Positions 7,955 to 15,414 of a DNA stretch of 30,452 nt are shown here, piece by piece. The notes below the pieces were generated by a model. The model had not been told where the DNA came from and searched no databases. It saw only the letters and a program-made list of their open reading frames with translations. Every line of letters begins with the position of its first letter. The first letter of the stretch is position 1. Location of the stretch: positions 1 to 30,452 of the forward strand of contig DIEU01000032.1 of assembly GCA_002418775.1 (NCBI GenBank), in the 5' to 3' direction. The position numbers were made by a program, and so were the translations under genes. This stretch comes from Firmicutes bacterium UBA5766. Its GTDB lineage: Bacteria > Bacillota > Desulfotomaculia > Desulfotomaculales > Nap2-2B.

Positions 7955-8668
7955 TTAACGGCAATCGAGGCATACTTCAAAGTGTTCCTTGGGCAGTTTT
8001 GTAATCTTGCTGAAATATTCAAGCTGTTTGACCGGCGCAAAATAACGCCCGCATTTTTTGCATTTCTTAAGTTCAAACTTGGTTTTCCAGATCTCCCTGA
8101 CACCGTTTTCTTCCTTTAAAGGAATGACCTTGACAGGGCAGATGTAAGAGCATGATCCGCAGGCAATGCAATCCACGGGGGATTCTTCGAAAGGAGTGGA
8201 TACCTGTCTGGTCACACCCCGGCCTTTAAATCCGATGGCCGAAACACCGACCACCTCCCGGCAGGTACGTACGCACTGACCGCAAAGGATGCATCCTTTG
8301 TTCCGCTTTTTAAAACGGGTATCCTTTACGCCAAGCCTGTCAGCAATCTTTCTTAAAACGGGCGCATCCGGGTTGCGTGCCAGGAGCAGTTCAATAACGA
8401 ACCGGCGAACGTTGTTTACCCTGGGGGTTTCAGTCCGCACTTCCAAACCGTCGGCTACCTCGTATATACAGGAGGCTACCAGTTTGGGCTTTTCACTGCC
8501 GCCTATTTCCACCATGCAGAGACGGCAGGCTCCGTATGGGGTGAGTTCCTCGTTGCTGCACAGGTTGGGAATGTATATATTGGCATCCCTGGCGGCTTCA
8601 AGTATGGTGCTCCCCGCAGGTGCGGTAATTTCCCTTTCATTTATTTTTACAGTTACCATGTCTGCCAT
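7955..8668 (-). CDS. NuoG N-terminal/HoxU-like Fe-S electron-transfer subunit
   Basis: This 237-residue protein resembles the N-terminal part of NuoG, HoxU or Fe-only hydrogenase large subunits, but lacks any hydrogenase H-cluster domain. Seen: a [2Fe-2S] domain with Cys37, Cys48, Cys51 and Cys67; then a stretch at 98-112 where relatives carry the His-Cys3 [4Fe-4S] site, here without those ligands; then two [4Fe-4S] sets, Cys126/129/132/136 and Cys167/170/173/177. A C-terminal extension has two CxxC pairs (203/206 and 233/236), probably a zinc or iron ribbon. AAGGAGG lies seven bases before the ATG. It lies 12 bases after the NuoF-like gene and just before porB. Its likely role is to carry electrons between PorD/PorAB and the flavin subunit. 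Confidence 0.85.
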   Translation of the reverse strand: MADMVTVKINEREITAPAGSTILEAARDANIYIPNLCSNEELTPYGACRLCMVEIGGSEKPKLVASCIYEVADGLEVRTETPRVNNVRRFVIELLLARNPDAPVLRKIADRLGVKDTRFKKRNKGCILCGQCVRTCREVVGVSAIGFKGRGVTRQVSTPFEESPVDCIACGSCSYICPVKVIPLKEENGVREIWKTKFELKKCKKCGRYFAPVKQLEYFSKITKLPKEHFEVCLDCR

Positions 8669-8680
8669 TATTGTTCCTCC

Positions 8681-10531
8681 TTAAGACACCTCAACCGCGT
8701 TGAATTTACAGGTTTCCACACAGGCGCCGCATTTAATGCACTTTTCAGGATCAATTGTATGCGGTTTTTTCTTCTCACCTGTTATAGCATTTGTTCCGCA
8801 GGCTTTCAGGCAGGCTCCGCAGCCGGTGCAGGCCGCCTGATTGATCGAATAACTGATCAGAGCCTTGCAGTTTCCGGCGGGACATTTATGATCCCGGATA
8901 TGCGCCATGTACTCTTCCCTGAAGTAGCGGATAGTGGACAGGACAGGGTTGGGAGCCGAACCTCCCAGAGCGCATAAAGAACCGTCAATTATGGCCTGAC
9001 CCATTTGTTCAAGAGTCTCGATGTCATCTTCCTGACCCAGGCCCTGGGTGATCCTGTCCAGAATCTCGCGCATCTGCAAGATTCCTTCCCTGCAGGGCGT
9101 GCACTTGCCGCAGGACTCTTCCTCAAGAAACGTCAGGAAATACCTGGCCACGTCAACCATGCAGGTCTGGTCGTCCATAATAATCATTCCGCCAGAGCCC
9201 ATCATGGAACCAAGTTTCACCAGTTCATCAAAATCAACCGGTATATCCAGGAATTGTTCCGGAATACAACCTCCCGAGGGTCCTCCGGTCTGAACGGCCT
9301 TAAATTTCCTGCCCTTTGGGATTCCTCCGCCGATATCAAAAATTATTTCTCTTAAGGAAATGCCCATCGGTACTTCTACAAGTCCTGTGTTATTTATTTT
9401 GCCGACAAGGGAAAAGATTTTTGTTCCCTTGCTCTTTTTAGTTCCAATAGTCTGGTACCACTCGGCTTCCTTGTTGATAATCAGGGGCACGTTAGCCCAT
9501 GTTTCCACATTGTTAAGGTTGGTGGGCTTGTCAAAAAGCCCCTTGTCGGTTGCATGAACGTACTTGGCCCGCGGTTCCCCGGAGCGCCCCTCGATGGAAG
9601 CGAAGAGTGCCGAAGATTCGCCGCAGACAAACGCGCCGCCGCCGCGGCTGATGGTAACATCGAAAGAAAAGCCCGATCCCAGGATATTTTTACCGAGCAG
9701 GCCGGTTTCCCGGGCTTTCTCAATAGCCAGGGTAAATCTTGTAACGGCAAGCGGGTATTCGTCGCGCAAGTATATATAACCCGCATTCGAGCCTATGGCG
9801 TAAGCGCCGATGATCATTCCTTCAAGCACGGAGTGGGGGTTGCCCTCCAGTACTGAGCGGTCCATATAGGCTCCGGGGTCTCCTTCGTCGGCGTTGCAAA
9901 TGACGTATTTTGGCTCACCTTCGGCGTTACGTGTCGATGCCCATTTTACACCCGTGGGGAAGCCTCCGCCCCCGCGCCCGCGCAGGCCGGATAGTTTGAT
10001 TTCACCGATTACTTCTTCCGGGCTCATCTGTGATAAAACTTTAGCCAGAGCCGAGTAACCGCCGGTAGAGATGTAGTCTTCCAGGCTGCTTGGATCTATC
10101 CTGGCGTTGTTGCCAATAATCAGTCTTTCCTGCTTCTTGAAGAAGGGGATTTCAGACTGCTTGGCGATGGTTTTACCAGTTACCGGGTCTTTATAAAGAA
10201 GCCGCTCAATGATCTCATGGTTTAAAACCGTCTTGGCAACAATGTTCGGGATATCCTTTTCACTTACCCTCAGGTAGCAGATTTCCTCGGGGTAAACGAT
10301 CAGCAGCGGGCCGCCTTCACAGAAACCGTGACACCCTGTTTCCTTGATGTCGATGTCATTTTCCAGGCCGCGTTCTTTAAGTTCTTTAGCCAGCGCATTA
10401 ATCAGCCTGTTGGAACCCAGAGCGACGCAGCCCGAGCTTGCGCAGATGTTTATGCACGGTTTTTGAGGGTCTTTATTGGCCAAAAGTTTATTGCGTAATT
10501 TTTCAAGTTCTTTAGGATTTCTAATTTTCAT
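8681..10531 (-). CDS. NuoF/HndC-like FMN and NAD(P)H-binding subunit with extra Fe-S domains
   Basis: This 616-residue subunit has three parts. Residues 20-110 are a thioredoxin-like [2Fe-2S] domain with Cys30, Cys35, Cys67 and Cys71. Residues 140-545 are the NuoF core: FMN/NADH glycine-rich GRGGGGFPTG (185-194), CNADEGDPG (212-220), and [4Fe-4S] ligands CGKCTPC (474-480) with Cys520. The C-terminus holds two [4Fe-4S] motifs (Cys568/571/574/578 and 598/601/604/608). This layout matches HydB/HndC-type subunits of bifurcating or NADP-reducing hydrogenases rather than plain complex I. Odd: the conserved GEET is GESS (304-307), with Ser306 where E. coli NuoF has Glu183. Start: the ATG at 10531 has AAAGGTGG six bases upstream and overlaps the nuoE-like gene by 11 bases. 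An in-frame TTG further upstream has no comparable site. Confidence 0.9.
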   Translation of the reverse strand: MKIRNPKELEKLRNKLLANKDPQKPCINICASSGCVALGSNRLINALAKELKERGLENDIDIKETGCHGFCEGGPLLIVYPEEICYLRVSEKDIPNIVAKTVLNHEIIERLLYKDPVTGKTIAKQSEIPFFKKQERLIIGNNARIDPSSLEDYISTGGYSALAKVLSQMSPEEVIGEIKLSGLRGRGGGGFPTGVKWASTRNAEGEPKYVICNADEGDPGAYMDRSVLEGNPHSVLEGMIIGAYAIGSNAGYIYLRDEYPLAVTRFTLAIEKARETGLLGKNILGSGFSFDVTISRGGGAFVCGESSALFASIEGRSGEPRAKYVHATDKGLFDKPTNLNNVETWANVPLIINKEAEWYQTIGTKKSKGTKIFSLVGKINNTGLVEVPMGISLREIIFDIGGGIPKGRKFKAVQTGGPSGGCIPEQFLDIPVDFDELVKLGSMMGSGGMIIMDDQTCMVDVARYFLTFLEEESCGKCTPCREGILQMREILDRITQGLGQEDDIETLEQMGQAIIDGSLCALGGSAPNPVLSTIRYFREEYMAHIRDHKCPAGNCKALISYSINQAACTGCGACLKACGTNAITGEKKKPHTIDPEKCIKCGACVETCKFNAVEVS

Positions 10532-11012
10532 CAGCGGCCACCTTTTTCGTTGTTCTTTCTTTTTTTTCAAGCTCCTTGAGAATTTTATCTGCTTTTGTTA
10601 TGGTCATCTGCCCGTGGTACTCGCCGTCTGCGACCAGAATGGGTCCCAGGGCGCAGACCCCGAGGCAGTTTACTGTATTAAATGAGTATTCCAGATCCGG
10701 CGTTGTCTCGCCCGGTTCTATCTGCAGCTTACGGACCAGGTGATCCCTGATCTGGGGCGCCTTCCGTACGTGGCAGGCGGTTCCCATGCACAGGCTGAGC
10801 TGGTGACGGCCCCTTGGCGACAGGCTGAAGGCCTTGTAAAAAGTCGCTACAGTATAAATGTGGCTGATCGGGATGTCGATAAGCTGGCTCAGCGCATTGA
10901 GCGCTTCCCGGGGGAGATAATCATATTCCCTCTGTATGTCCTGGAGAATGGGAACAAGAAAACTCCGGTTCGAGCCGTATTTTTTGATAATCTCCTTCAA
11001 TTTCTTTTTCAT
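10521..11012 (-). CDS. NuoE/HndA-like [2Fe-2S] subunit
   Basis: This 163-residue thioredoxin-like protein has [2Fe-2S] ligands Cys75 and Cys80 (CMGTAC) and Cys116 and Cys120 (CLGVC). Known for the family: it partners the NuoF-type flavoprotein and receives or stores electrons next to the FMN. GGAGGAGG precedes the ATG. It begins 33 bases after porA and overlaps the NuoF-like gene, so the two are translationally coupled. A lysine-rich tail follows the fold. In HydABC-type enzymes the same trio (NuoE-, NuoF- and NuoG-N-like) forms the electron-bifurcating or NAD(P)-reducing core. Confidence 0.92.
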   Translation of the reverse strand: MKKKLKEIIKKYGSNRSFLVPILQDIQREYDYLPREALNALSQLIDIPISHIYTVATFYKAFSLSPRGRHQLSLCMGTACHVRKAPQIRDHLVRKLQIEPGETTPDLEYSFNTVNCLGVCALGPILVADGEYHGQMTITKADKILKELEKKERTTKKVAADEN

Positions 11013-11045
11013 TTGGCGCCTCCTCCAACCTTTGCTTCGCCCGTT

Positions 11046-12221
11046 TTATTCCCTGACTCCGTATATTACGTAGTCTTCTTCTTTTGATTTATCCCCGTCC
11101 TTCAGGCTCTTCTCGTACATATCAATGTAATTATCGGGTGTCACGTCACGCCCGGCCAGGCCGCAGATGAAGTTGGTAACCGAGGGCCTGTTTTCCTCAT
11201 CATAAAGGACTGAACGTATTTCGGCCGCCACGGGCCCGCCCTGTCCGCCGAAGGAAACGGCGCGGTCAATGACAATGATCCTCTTGACATTGCGGACGGC
11301 CTCTCTGAATTCCTCGACAGGGAAAGGCCTCCATAACCTGAGCTTTACCTGGCCTACAGGTTCACCCTGGGCCCTGAGTCTTTCCACGGCGATTGAAACT
11401 GTTTCTCCCACACTGCCCATGGTCAGGAATACAGTTTCGGCGCCTTCGATATTATTTGTTTCAACAGGGGAATAGCGCCTTCCGATAACCTCTCCCATTT
11501 CCTTCCAGGCTTTGATGATTTCCGGCTTGGAATTGATCAATGCCTCATCCTGGGCCTTTTTAGCCTCGGTATAAATACCCGGCATGCCAAAAGCGCCCAT
11601 CGTTACCGGCGCATCGGGATTGAGTGTGCTGACGGGTTTGAAATCAGGAAGGTATTTGTTAACCGACTCCTGATCCCAGTACTCGATCGGTTCAATAACG
11701 TGGGTTAGGATAAACCCGTCCAGGTTGACTATTACCGGGAGGGAAACTTTGGGGTCCTCGGCCACGCGGAAAGCAAAGAAGACATGATCGAAAACTTCCT
11801 GGCCGTTTTCCACAAATACTTGAACCCAGCCGCTGTCTCTGATTGACATAACGTCGGTGTGGTCGTTCCAGATGCTCAAAGGCCCTGAAAGTGACCGGTT
11901 GGCCAGGATCAACACGATCGGAAGCCTCATCGAAGAGGCTATAAATATAATCTCGTTCATCAGGGCAAGTCCCTGTGAACTGGTACATGTAAAAGTACGG
12001 GCTCCTACAGCGGCGGATCCTATACAGACACTCAAGGCGGAGTGTTCCGATTCCACCGGAATAAATTCGGCGTCCAGTTCCCCGTTGGCCACAAGTTCGG
12101 ACAGGTGCTCCACAATATGGGTCTGTGGCGTAATCGGGTAAGCGGCAATCAGGTCCACATTTGCCATTTTTACTGCGTCAGCAGCCGCTAAGGAAACTTC
12201 TATACCAACTTTTTTATTCAT
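11046..12221 (-). CDS. porA: Pyruvate:ferredoxin oxidoreductase alpha subunit PorA
   Basis: PorA supplies the pyrimidine-side half of the thiamine diphosphate site and the CoA/substrate region. Seen (391 residues): the AAYPITPQTHIVE motif near residue 28, typical of 2-oxoacid:acceptor oxidoreductase alpha chains; the VESEHSALSVCIGSAAVGAR segment; a TSSQGLALMNE segment; and a C-terminal transketolase-like domain II from about residue 250. The ATG at 12221 overlaps the porD stop as TAATG and has GAGGAAGAGG upstream. Longer in-frame starts would run into porD. It is followed by the nuoE-like gene, not by porB. Confidence 0.93.
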   Translation of the reverse strand: MNKKVGIEVSLAAADAVKMANVDLIAAYPITPQTHIVEHLSELVANGELDAEFIPVESEHSALSVCIGSAAVGARTFTCTSSQGLALMNEIIFIASSMRLPIVLILANRSLSGPLSIWNDHTDVMSIRDSGWVQVFVENGQEVFDHVFFAFRVAEDPKVSLPVIVNLDGFILTHVIEPIEYWDQESVNKYLPDFKPVSTLNPDAPVTMGAFGMPGIYTEAKKAQDEALINSKPEIIKAWKEMGEVIGRRYSPVETNNIEGAETVFLTMGSVGETVSIAVERLRAQGEPVGQVKLRLWRPFPVEEFREAVRNVKRIIVIDRAVSFGGQGGPVAAEIRSVLYDEENRPSVTNFICGLAGRDVTPDNYIDMYEKSLKDGDKSKEEDYVIYGVRE

Positions 12222-12514
12222 TATTCCTCTTCCTCTACCATAGTTATACAGCCGGTTATACATTCCTGGACGCAGATTCCGCACCCCTTGCAGTAATATA
12301 AATCGGCTTCAAAGTAACCTTCACTGGTCTTTCTGATTGCCGCGTCAGGACAAAATAGAAAACATACACCGCAGCGGATGCATTTGGTCTTATCCCAGAC
12401 AGGCTGTAAAGACCGCCAGTCGCCGGTGCGGTACTGGCTGGCGTTTCCCGCATCCGAAATAACGCAACCCGTCTCTAAATCTTTCCATTTCAGATCTTCC
12501 TCTGATCTTATCAT
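12221..12514 (-). CDS. porD: Pyruvate:ferredoxin oxidoreductase delta subunit PorD (2[4Fe-4S] ferredoxin)
   Basis: PorD is the ferredoxin-like subunit that takes electrons from PorB. Seen (97 residues): two cluster motifs, Cys45/48/51/55 and Cys75/78/81/85. The second has CVQECITGC, with Ile instead of the usual Pro after the fourth Cys and an additional Cys89. The N-terminal 40 residues are a family-typical extension with a DWRSLQPVWD stretch. It overlaps porG (ATGA) and porA (TAATG), so the three are translationally coupled. In this operon PorD would be the natural link to the NuoG-like subunit. Confidence 0.93.
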   Translation of the reverse strand: MIRSEEDLKWKDLETGCVISDAGNASQYRTGDWRSLQPVWDKTKCIRCGVCFLFCPDAAIRKTSEGYFEADLYYCKGCGICVQECITGCITMVEEEE

Positions 12515-13077
12515 TGCTTCTCCCTCCTTAAGTTAAGTATTGTAGTTTCCTCGTAAGCCCTCCGGAAAGCCCTGATGTTTTTGTCGGCAATCCGGCCGAA
12601 TCTCTTTTCCAAAGGGCCGATGAGTGAATCGGGATGCACTACCTGCCGTGCGTTAAGAAGAGAGCCAAGCATCGTAGTGTTGGTGATCGGGAGCCCCATT
12701 TCCTCAAGGGCAATTTTAGTGGCGTTTATAGTAGCCAGGGCCTGTTTGACACCCAATTTTTCCCTGATCTCACCGGACGTGTATTTTGTGTTGGTAATTA
12801 ATACGCCGTTTTCTTTTAAGCCGGCGGCCACGTTAATCAGGCGGAGCAGGGAAGGATCCAGCACTACTACCAGATCAGGGGAATAAATGTTAGTCCTCAG
12901 CCGGATAGGGTGATCATCCACCCGGCAGAAAGCGATTACCGGAGCACCGCGCCTTTCGGGTCCAAAACTGGGAAAGGCCTGGGCATATTTCCCTTCGCTG
13001 ATAGCAGCAAGAGCCAGCAGTTCCGCCGAGGTTACAGCCCCCTGTCCGCCTCTTCCATGAAAACGAATTTCAATCAT
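12511..13077 (-). CDS. porG: Pyruvate:ferredoxin oxidoreductase gamma subunit PorG
   Basis: This is the gamma subunit of the four-subunit enzyme, with the signature [15 protein letters not shown] at the N-terminus and [15 protein letters not shown] around residue 50. The gamma domain helps form the CoA site. Start: the ATG at 13077 has AGGGGAG six bases upstream. A longer in-frame start 13 codons earlier would begin within the leader and adds nothing conserved. The length of 188 residues is normal. It is the first gene of the operon, about 50 bases below a consensus promoter. Confidence 0.93.
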
Positions 13078-13136
13078 CTTTTTCTCCCCTGATACAAATT
13101 TCGATTTTTCCAGCAATTAACCGATAAATGATTATG

Positions 13137-13165
13137 ATTATAGATTATCTTAAATTGCCTGTCAA
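13137..13165 (-). promoter_or_regulatory. Perfect-consensus sigma-A promoter of the por-diaphorase operon
   Basis: On the minus strand TTGACA (13165-13160), a 17-base spacer and TATAAT (13142-13137) match the vegetative consensus at all 12 positions with optimal spacing. Transcription would start near 13130, giving a leader of about 50 bases before porG. The surrounding 150 bases are very A/T rich. Confidence 0.8.
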
Positions 13166-13270
13166 GGGCACTTTAAAATATCATTTTTAAGACAAAAATT
13201 AAAATTTTAAAAATATTTCTCGTTCTAGCTAACTCTTAATATCGTTCTCTGGGTATTTCTATTATCGCAC

Positions 13271-13299
13271 TTGGAAGATTGCCGCCGTTATGATACAAT
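13271..13299 (+). promoter_or_regulatory. Extended -10 promoter for the decarboxylase-like gene and tmk cluster
   Basis: TTGGAA (13271-13276), a 17-base spacer and TACAAT (13294-13299) are preceded by TG one base before the -10, an extended -10 element. The start of transcription would be near 13306, 16 bases before the ATG at 13322. This argues against any longer reading of the coding frame. It is back to back with the por promoter, 106 bases away. Confidence 0.55.
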
Positions 13300-13321
13300 T
13301 AAACATTGGAGATGGTATTTT

Positions 13322-14770
13322 ATGCAGGATGATCAGTATGAAGCGCCACTTTATACATCCCTGCTGAAGTATCTAAAAAACGGTTATGCTCACCTTCACC
13401 TGCCGGCCCACAGGCAGGGGCAGGCTATTTCAGCTTTATGGAAGGGCCTGGAACAAGACTTATTTAAAATTGACCTGACTGAACTGCCGGGGCTTGATAA
13501 CCTTACCAGCCCCAGCGGGTCTATAGCCAGGGCGCAGTCCCTGGCTGCCAGGCTTTACGGAGCGAAGCGCACATTCTTTCTGGTCAATGGAACTTCGGTC
13601 GGCCTGCAGGCGCTGCTGATGGCCCTCTGCCGTCCGGGAGAAAAGATTATTATACCCCGTGACAGCCACCGGTCTGTTTTAGCGGGGCTTGTTTTAAGCG
13701 GAGCTGACCCTGTTTATCTCGTTTCCTCCGTGGCGGAGGAATTTGGGATACCGGAAGGGCCGGGTGAAGCGCAGGTTTCCGAAGCGCTCGACGCCTGTGG
13801 CGAAGCGAAAGGCGTCTTAACAACCTATCCCAATTATTACGGGATTGCGGCAGATTTAAAGAAACTGGCGGAGATTGTCCATAGAGCCGGCAGACCGCTG
13901 GTAGCTGACGAAGCCCATGCCGCCCACTTTCCTTTTCACCCGTCCCTGCCGGAAGGCGGACTGTCATGCGGGGCTGACGCTTCCGTGATGAGTATGCATA
14001 AAATGGGCGGTTCCTTGACACAGTCATCTTTATTGCACCTGCAGGGTGAGTTTTTCGATCCCGGGGATGTAGCCGCCGCACTTGCTTTCCTGCAGACAAG
14101 CAGCCCTTCTTATCCGCTGCTTGTGTCTTTGGATCTGGCCAGGCACATGCTTGCCGAAAAAGGCCGCGTATTGCTGGAAGGCGCTGTTCAGAAAGCAGTG
14201 CAGGTCAGAGAATCGGCAGGCAAAATCCCGGGCTTGAAAGTGCTTGACAGTCGTCATTTGAGAAAGGGCTATTCGCTTGATCCCACCAGGATAACCATTT
14301 CCGGCGCCGGTCTCGGGTTAAGCGGTTTTCAGCTTTCTGCAATGCTTTATAGGAAATATGGCGTAAATGTGGAGATGGCGGATTTCACCAATATTGTCGT
14401 GGTTATCGGTGTCGGCGCAACTGAAGAGGACTGCGTCAGGCTGGTTGACGGCCTGAAGGAGATATCCCTGGAAAGGCAGCCGGTTGCCCGGCCGCTTTGC
14501 ACGCCGCCCGGACCGCCCGCTCTGCCGCCGCGTCAATTAACCCCCAGGCAGGCGTGGTTTTCCGGGAAAAGGAAGGTTCCCTTGGAACACTGCTCAGGGC
14601 TTGTCTGCGGGGAGTGGGTTGCGGTATATCCGCCGGGAATACCGGTAGTTTATCCGGGCGAGGAGTTTACGCCCGAAATAGTTGAGTACCTCAAATGGGT
14701 TAAAGCTTCCGGGGCTCCCGTGGCAGGGCCCGCGGACCCGGAATTAAGGACGGTTAGGGTGATCGAATAG
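13322..14770 (+). CDS. Orn/Lys/Arg decarboxylase-family PLP enzyme (YaaO-like)
   Basis: This is a fold-type I pyridoxal-phosphate enzyme of 482 residues. Seen: LHLPAHRQG near residue 25, the FFLVNGTSVG phosphate-binding region (85-94), the PLP Asp in DEAHAAHF (196-203), and the Schiff-base Lys227 in SMHKMGGS. The C-terminal domain ends near residue 480. Known: relatives include arginine and lysine decarboxylases and the uncharacterised B. subtilis YaaO encoded directly before tmk, as here. The substrate cannot be assigned; an amino-acid decarboxylase feeding polyamine synthesis is the usual guess. Start: the ATG at 13322 has GGAGATGG upstream. tmk begins two bases after its stop. Confidence 0.85.
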   Translation: MQDDQYEAPLYTSLLKYLKNGYAHLHLPAHRQGQAISALWKGLEQDLFKIDLTELPGLDNLTSPSGSIARAQSLAARLYGAKRTFFLVNGTSVGLQALLMALCRPGEKIIIPRDSHRSVLAGLVLSGADPVYLVSSVAEEFGIPEGPGEAQVSEALDACGEAKGVLTTYPNYYGIAADLKKLAEIVHRAGRPLVADEAHAAHFPFHPSLPEGGLSCGADASVMSMHKMGGSLTQSSLLHLQGEFFDPGDVAAALAFLQTSSPSYPLLVSLDLARHMLAEKGRVLLEGAVQKAVQVRESAGKIPGLKVLDSRHLRKGYSLDPTRITISGAGLGLSGFQLSAMLYRKYGVNVEMADFTNIVVVIGVGATEEDCVRLVDGLKEISLERQPVARPLCTPPGPPALPPRQLTPRQAWFSGKRKVPLEHCSGLVCGEWVAVYPPGIPVVYPGEEFTPEIVEYLKWVKASGAPVAGPADPELRTVRVIE

Positions 14771-14772
14771 AC

Positions 14773-15414
14773 ATGAAGGGAAATAAAAGGGGGCTTTTTA
14801 TCGTCTTTGAGGGAATTGACGGGGCAGGCAAGAGCACCCAGGCTGAACTGCTGGCCGGCGCCTTGCTTAAAAGCGGCAGGGAGGTCGAAACATACAGGGA
14901 TCCGGGAGGGACGCCCCTGGGGGAAAACGTGAGGAAGATGCTCCTGGATAAATCGGCCTGCCCCGATTTGTCTTTCGTAGCGGAGGCCTTGCTTTACGCC
15001 GCCGCACGGGCTCAGCTGGCTGCCGCCAGAATCGGGCCGGCCCTGGCTGGGGGCAGAATAGTAATCGGCGACCGGTTCGGAGATTCCACAATAGCCTACC
15101 AGGGTTTTGGACGGGGTCTGGACGTCGGGCTTTTAACCAGGGTGAATGACCTGGCGACAAGCGGTCTGACTCCGGACATCACTTTTTTGCTGGATCTATC
15201 CCCTGAACTTTCCAAAGAACGGATTGCAGGCGAGGCGGACCGTTTGGAGCAGGAAAAGACATCTTTTTTCCGGCGCGTGCGTGAAGGGTATTTGTTCCTG
15301 TCCGGACAAAGACCGGGCGCTTACCATATCCTTGACGCCATGCTAGGCAAAGAGGAGATTCACCACAGGGTTATTGAAGCAGTCGAGGTGTTTACCGGTG
15401 AAATTTTTCAATGA
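14773..15414 (+). CDS. tmk: Thymidylate kinase
   Basis: This enzyme phosphorylates dTMP to dTDP for DNA synthesis. Seen (213 residues): the P-loop FEGIDGAGKST (13-23), the DRFGDSTIAYQG nucleotide-binding motif near residue 100, and the LID segment DRLEQEKTSFFRRVREGY. The usual REPGGT motif reads RDPGGT, a conservative Glu-to-Asp change. The ribosome binding site is weak, and the gene starts two bases after the previous stop, so translation is probably coupled. Its 3' end overlaps holB. Confidence 0.95.
   Translation: MKGNKRGLFIVFEGIDGAGKSTQAELLAGALLKSGREVETYRDPGGTPLGENVRKMLLDKSACPDLSFVAEALLYAAARAQLAAARIGPALAGGRIVIGDRFGDSTIAYQGFGRGLDVGLLTRVNDLATSGLTPDITFLLDLSPELSKERIAGEADRLEQEKTSFFRRVREGYLFLSGQRPGAYHILDAMLGKEEIHHRVIEAVEVFTGEIFQ

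Noticed and set aside
7955..10570. The diaphorase genes as part of an electron-bifurcating hydrogenase
   Set aside because: The NuoG-like protein ends after its Fe-S domains with no H-cluster motifs, and no other hydrogenase gene is in the operon.
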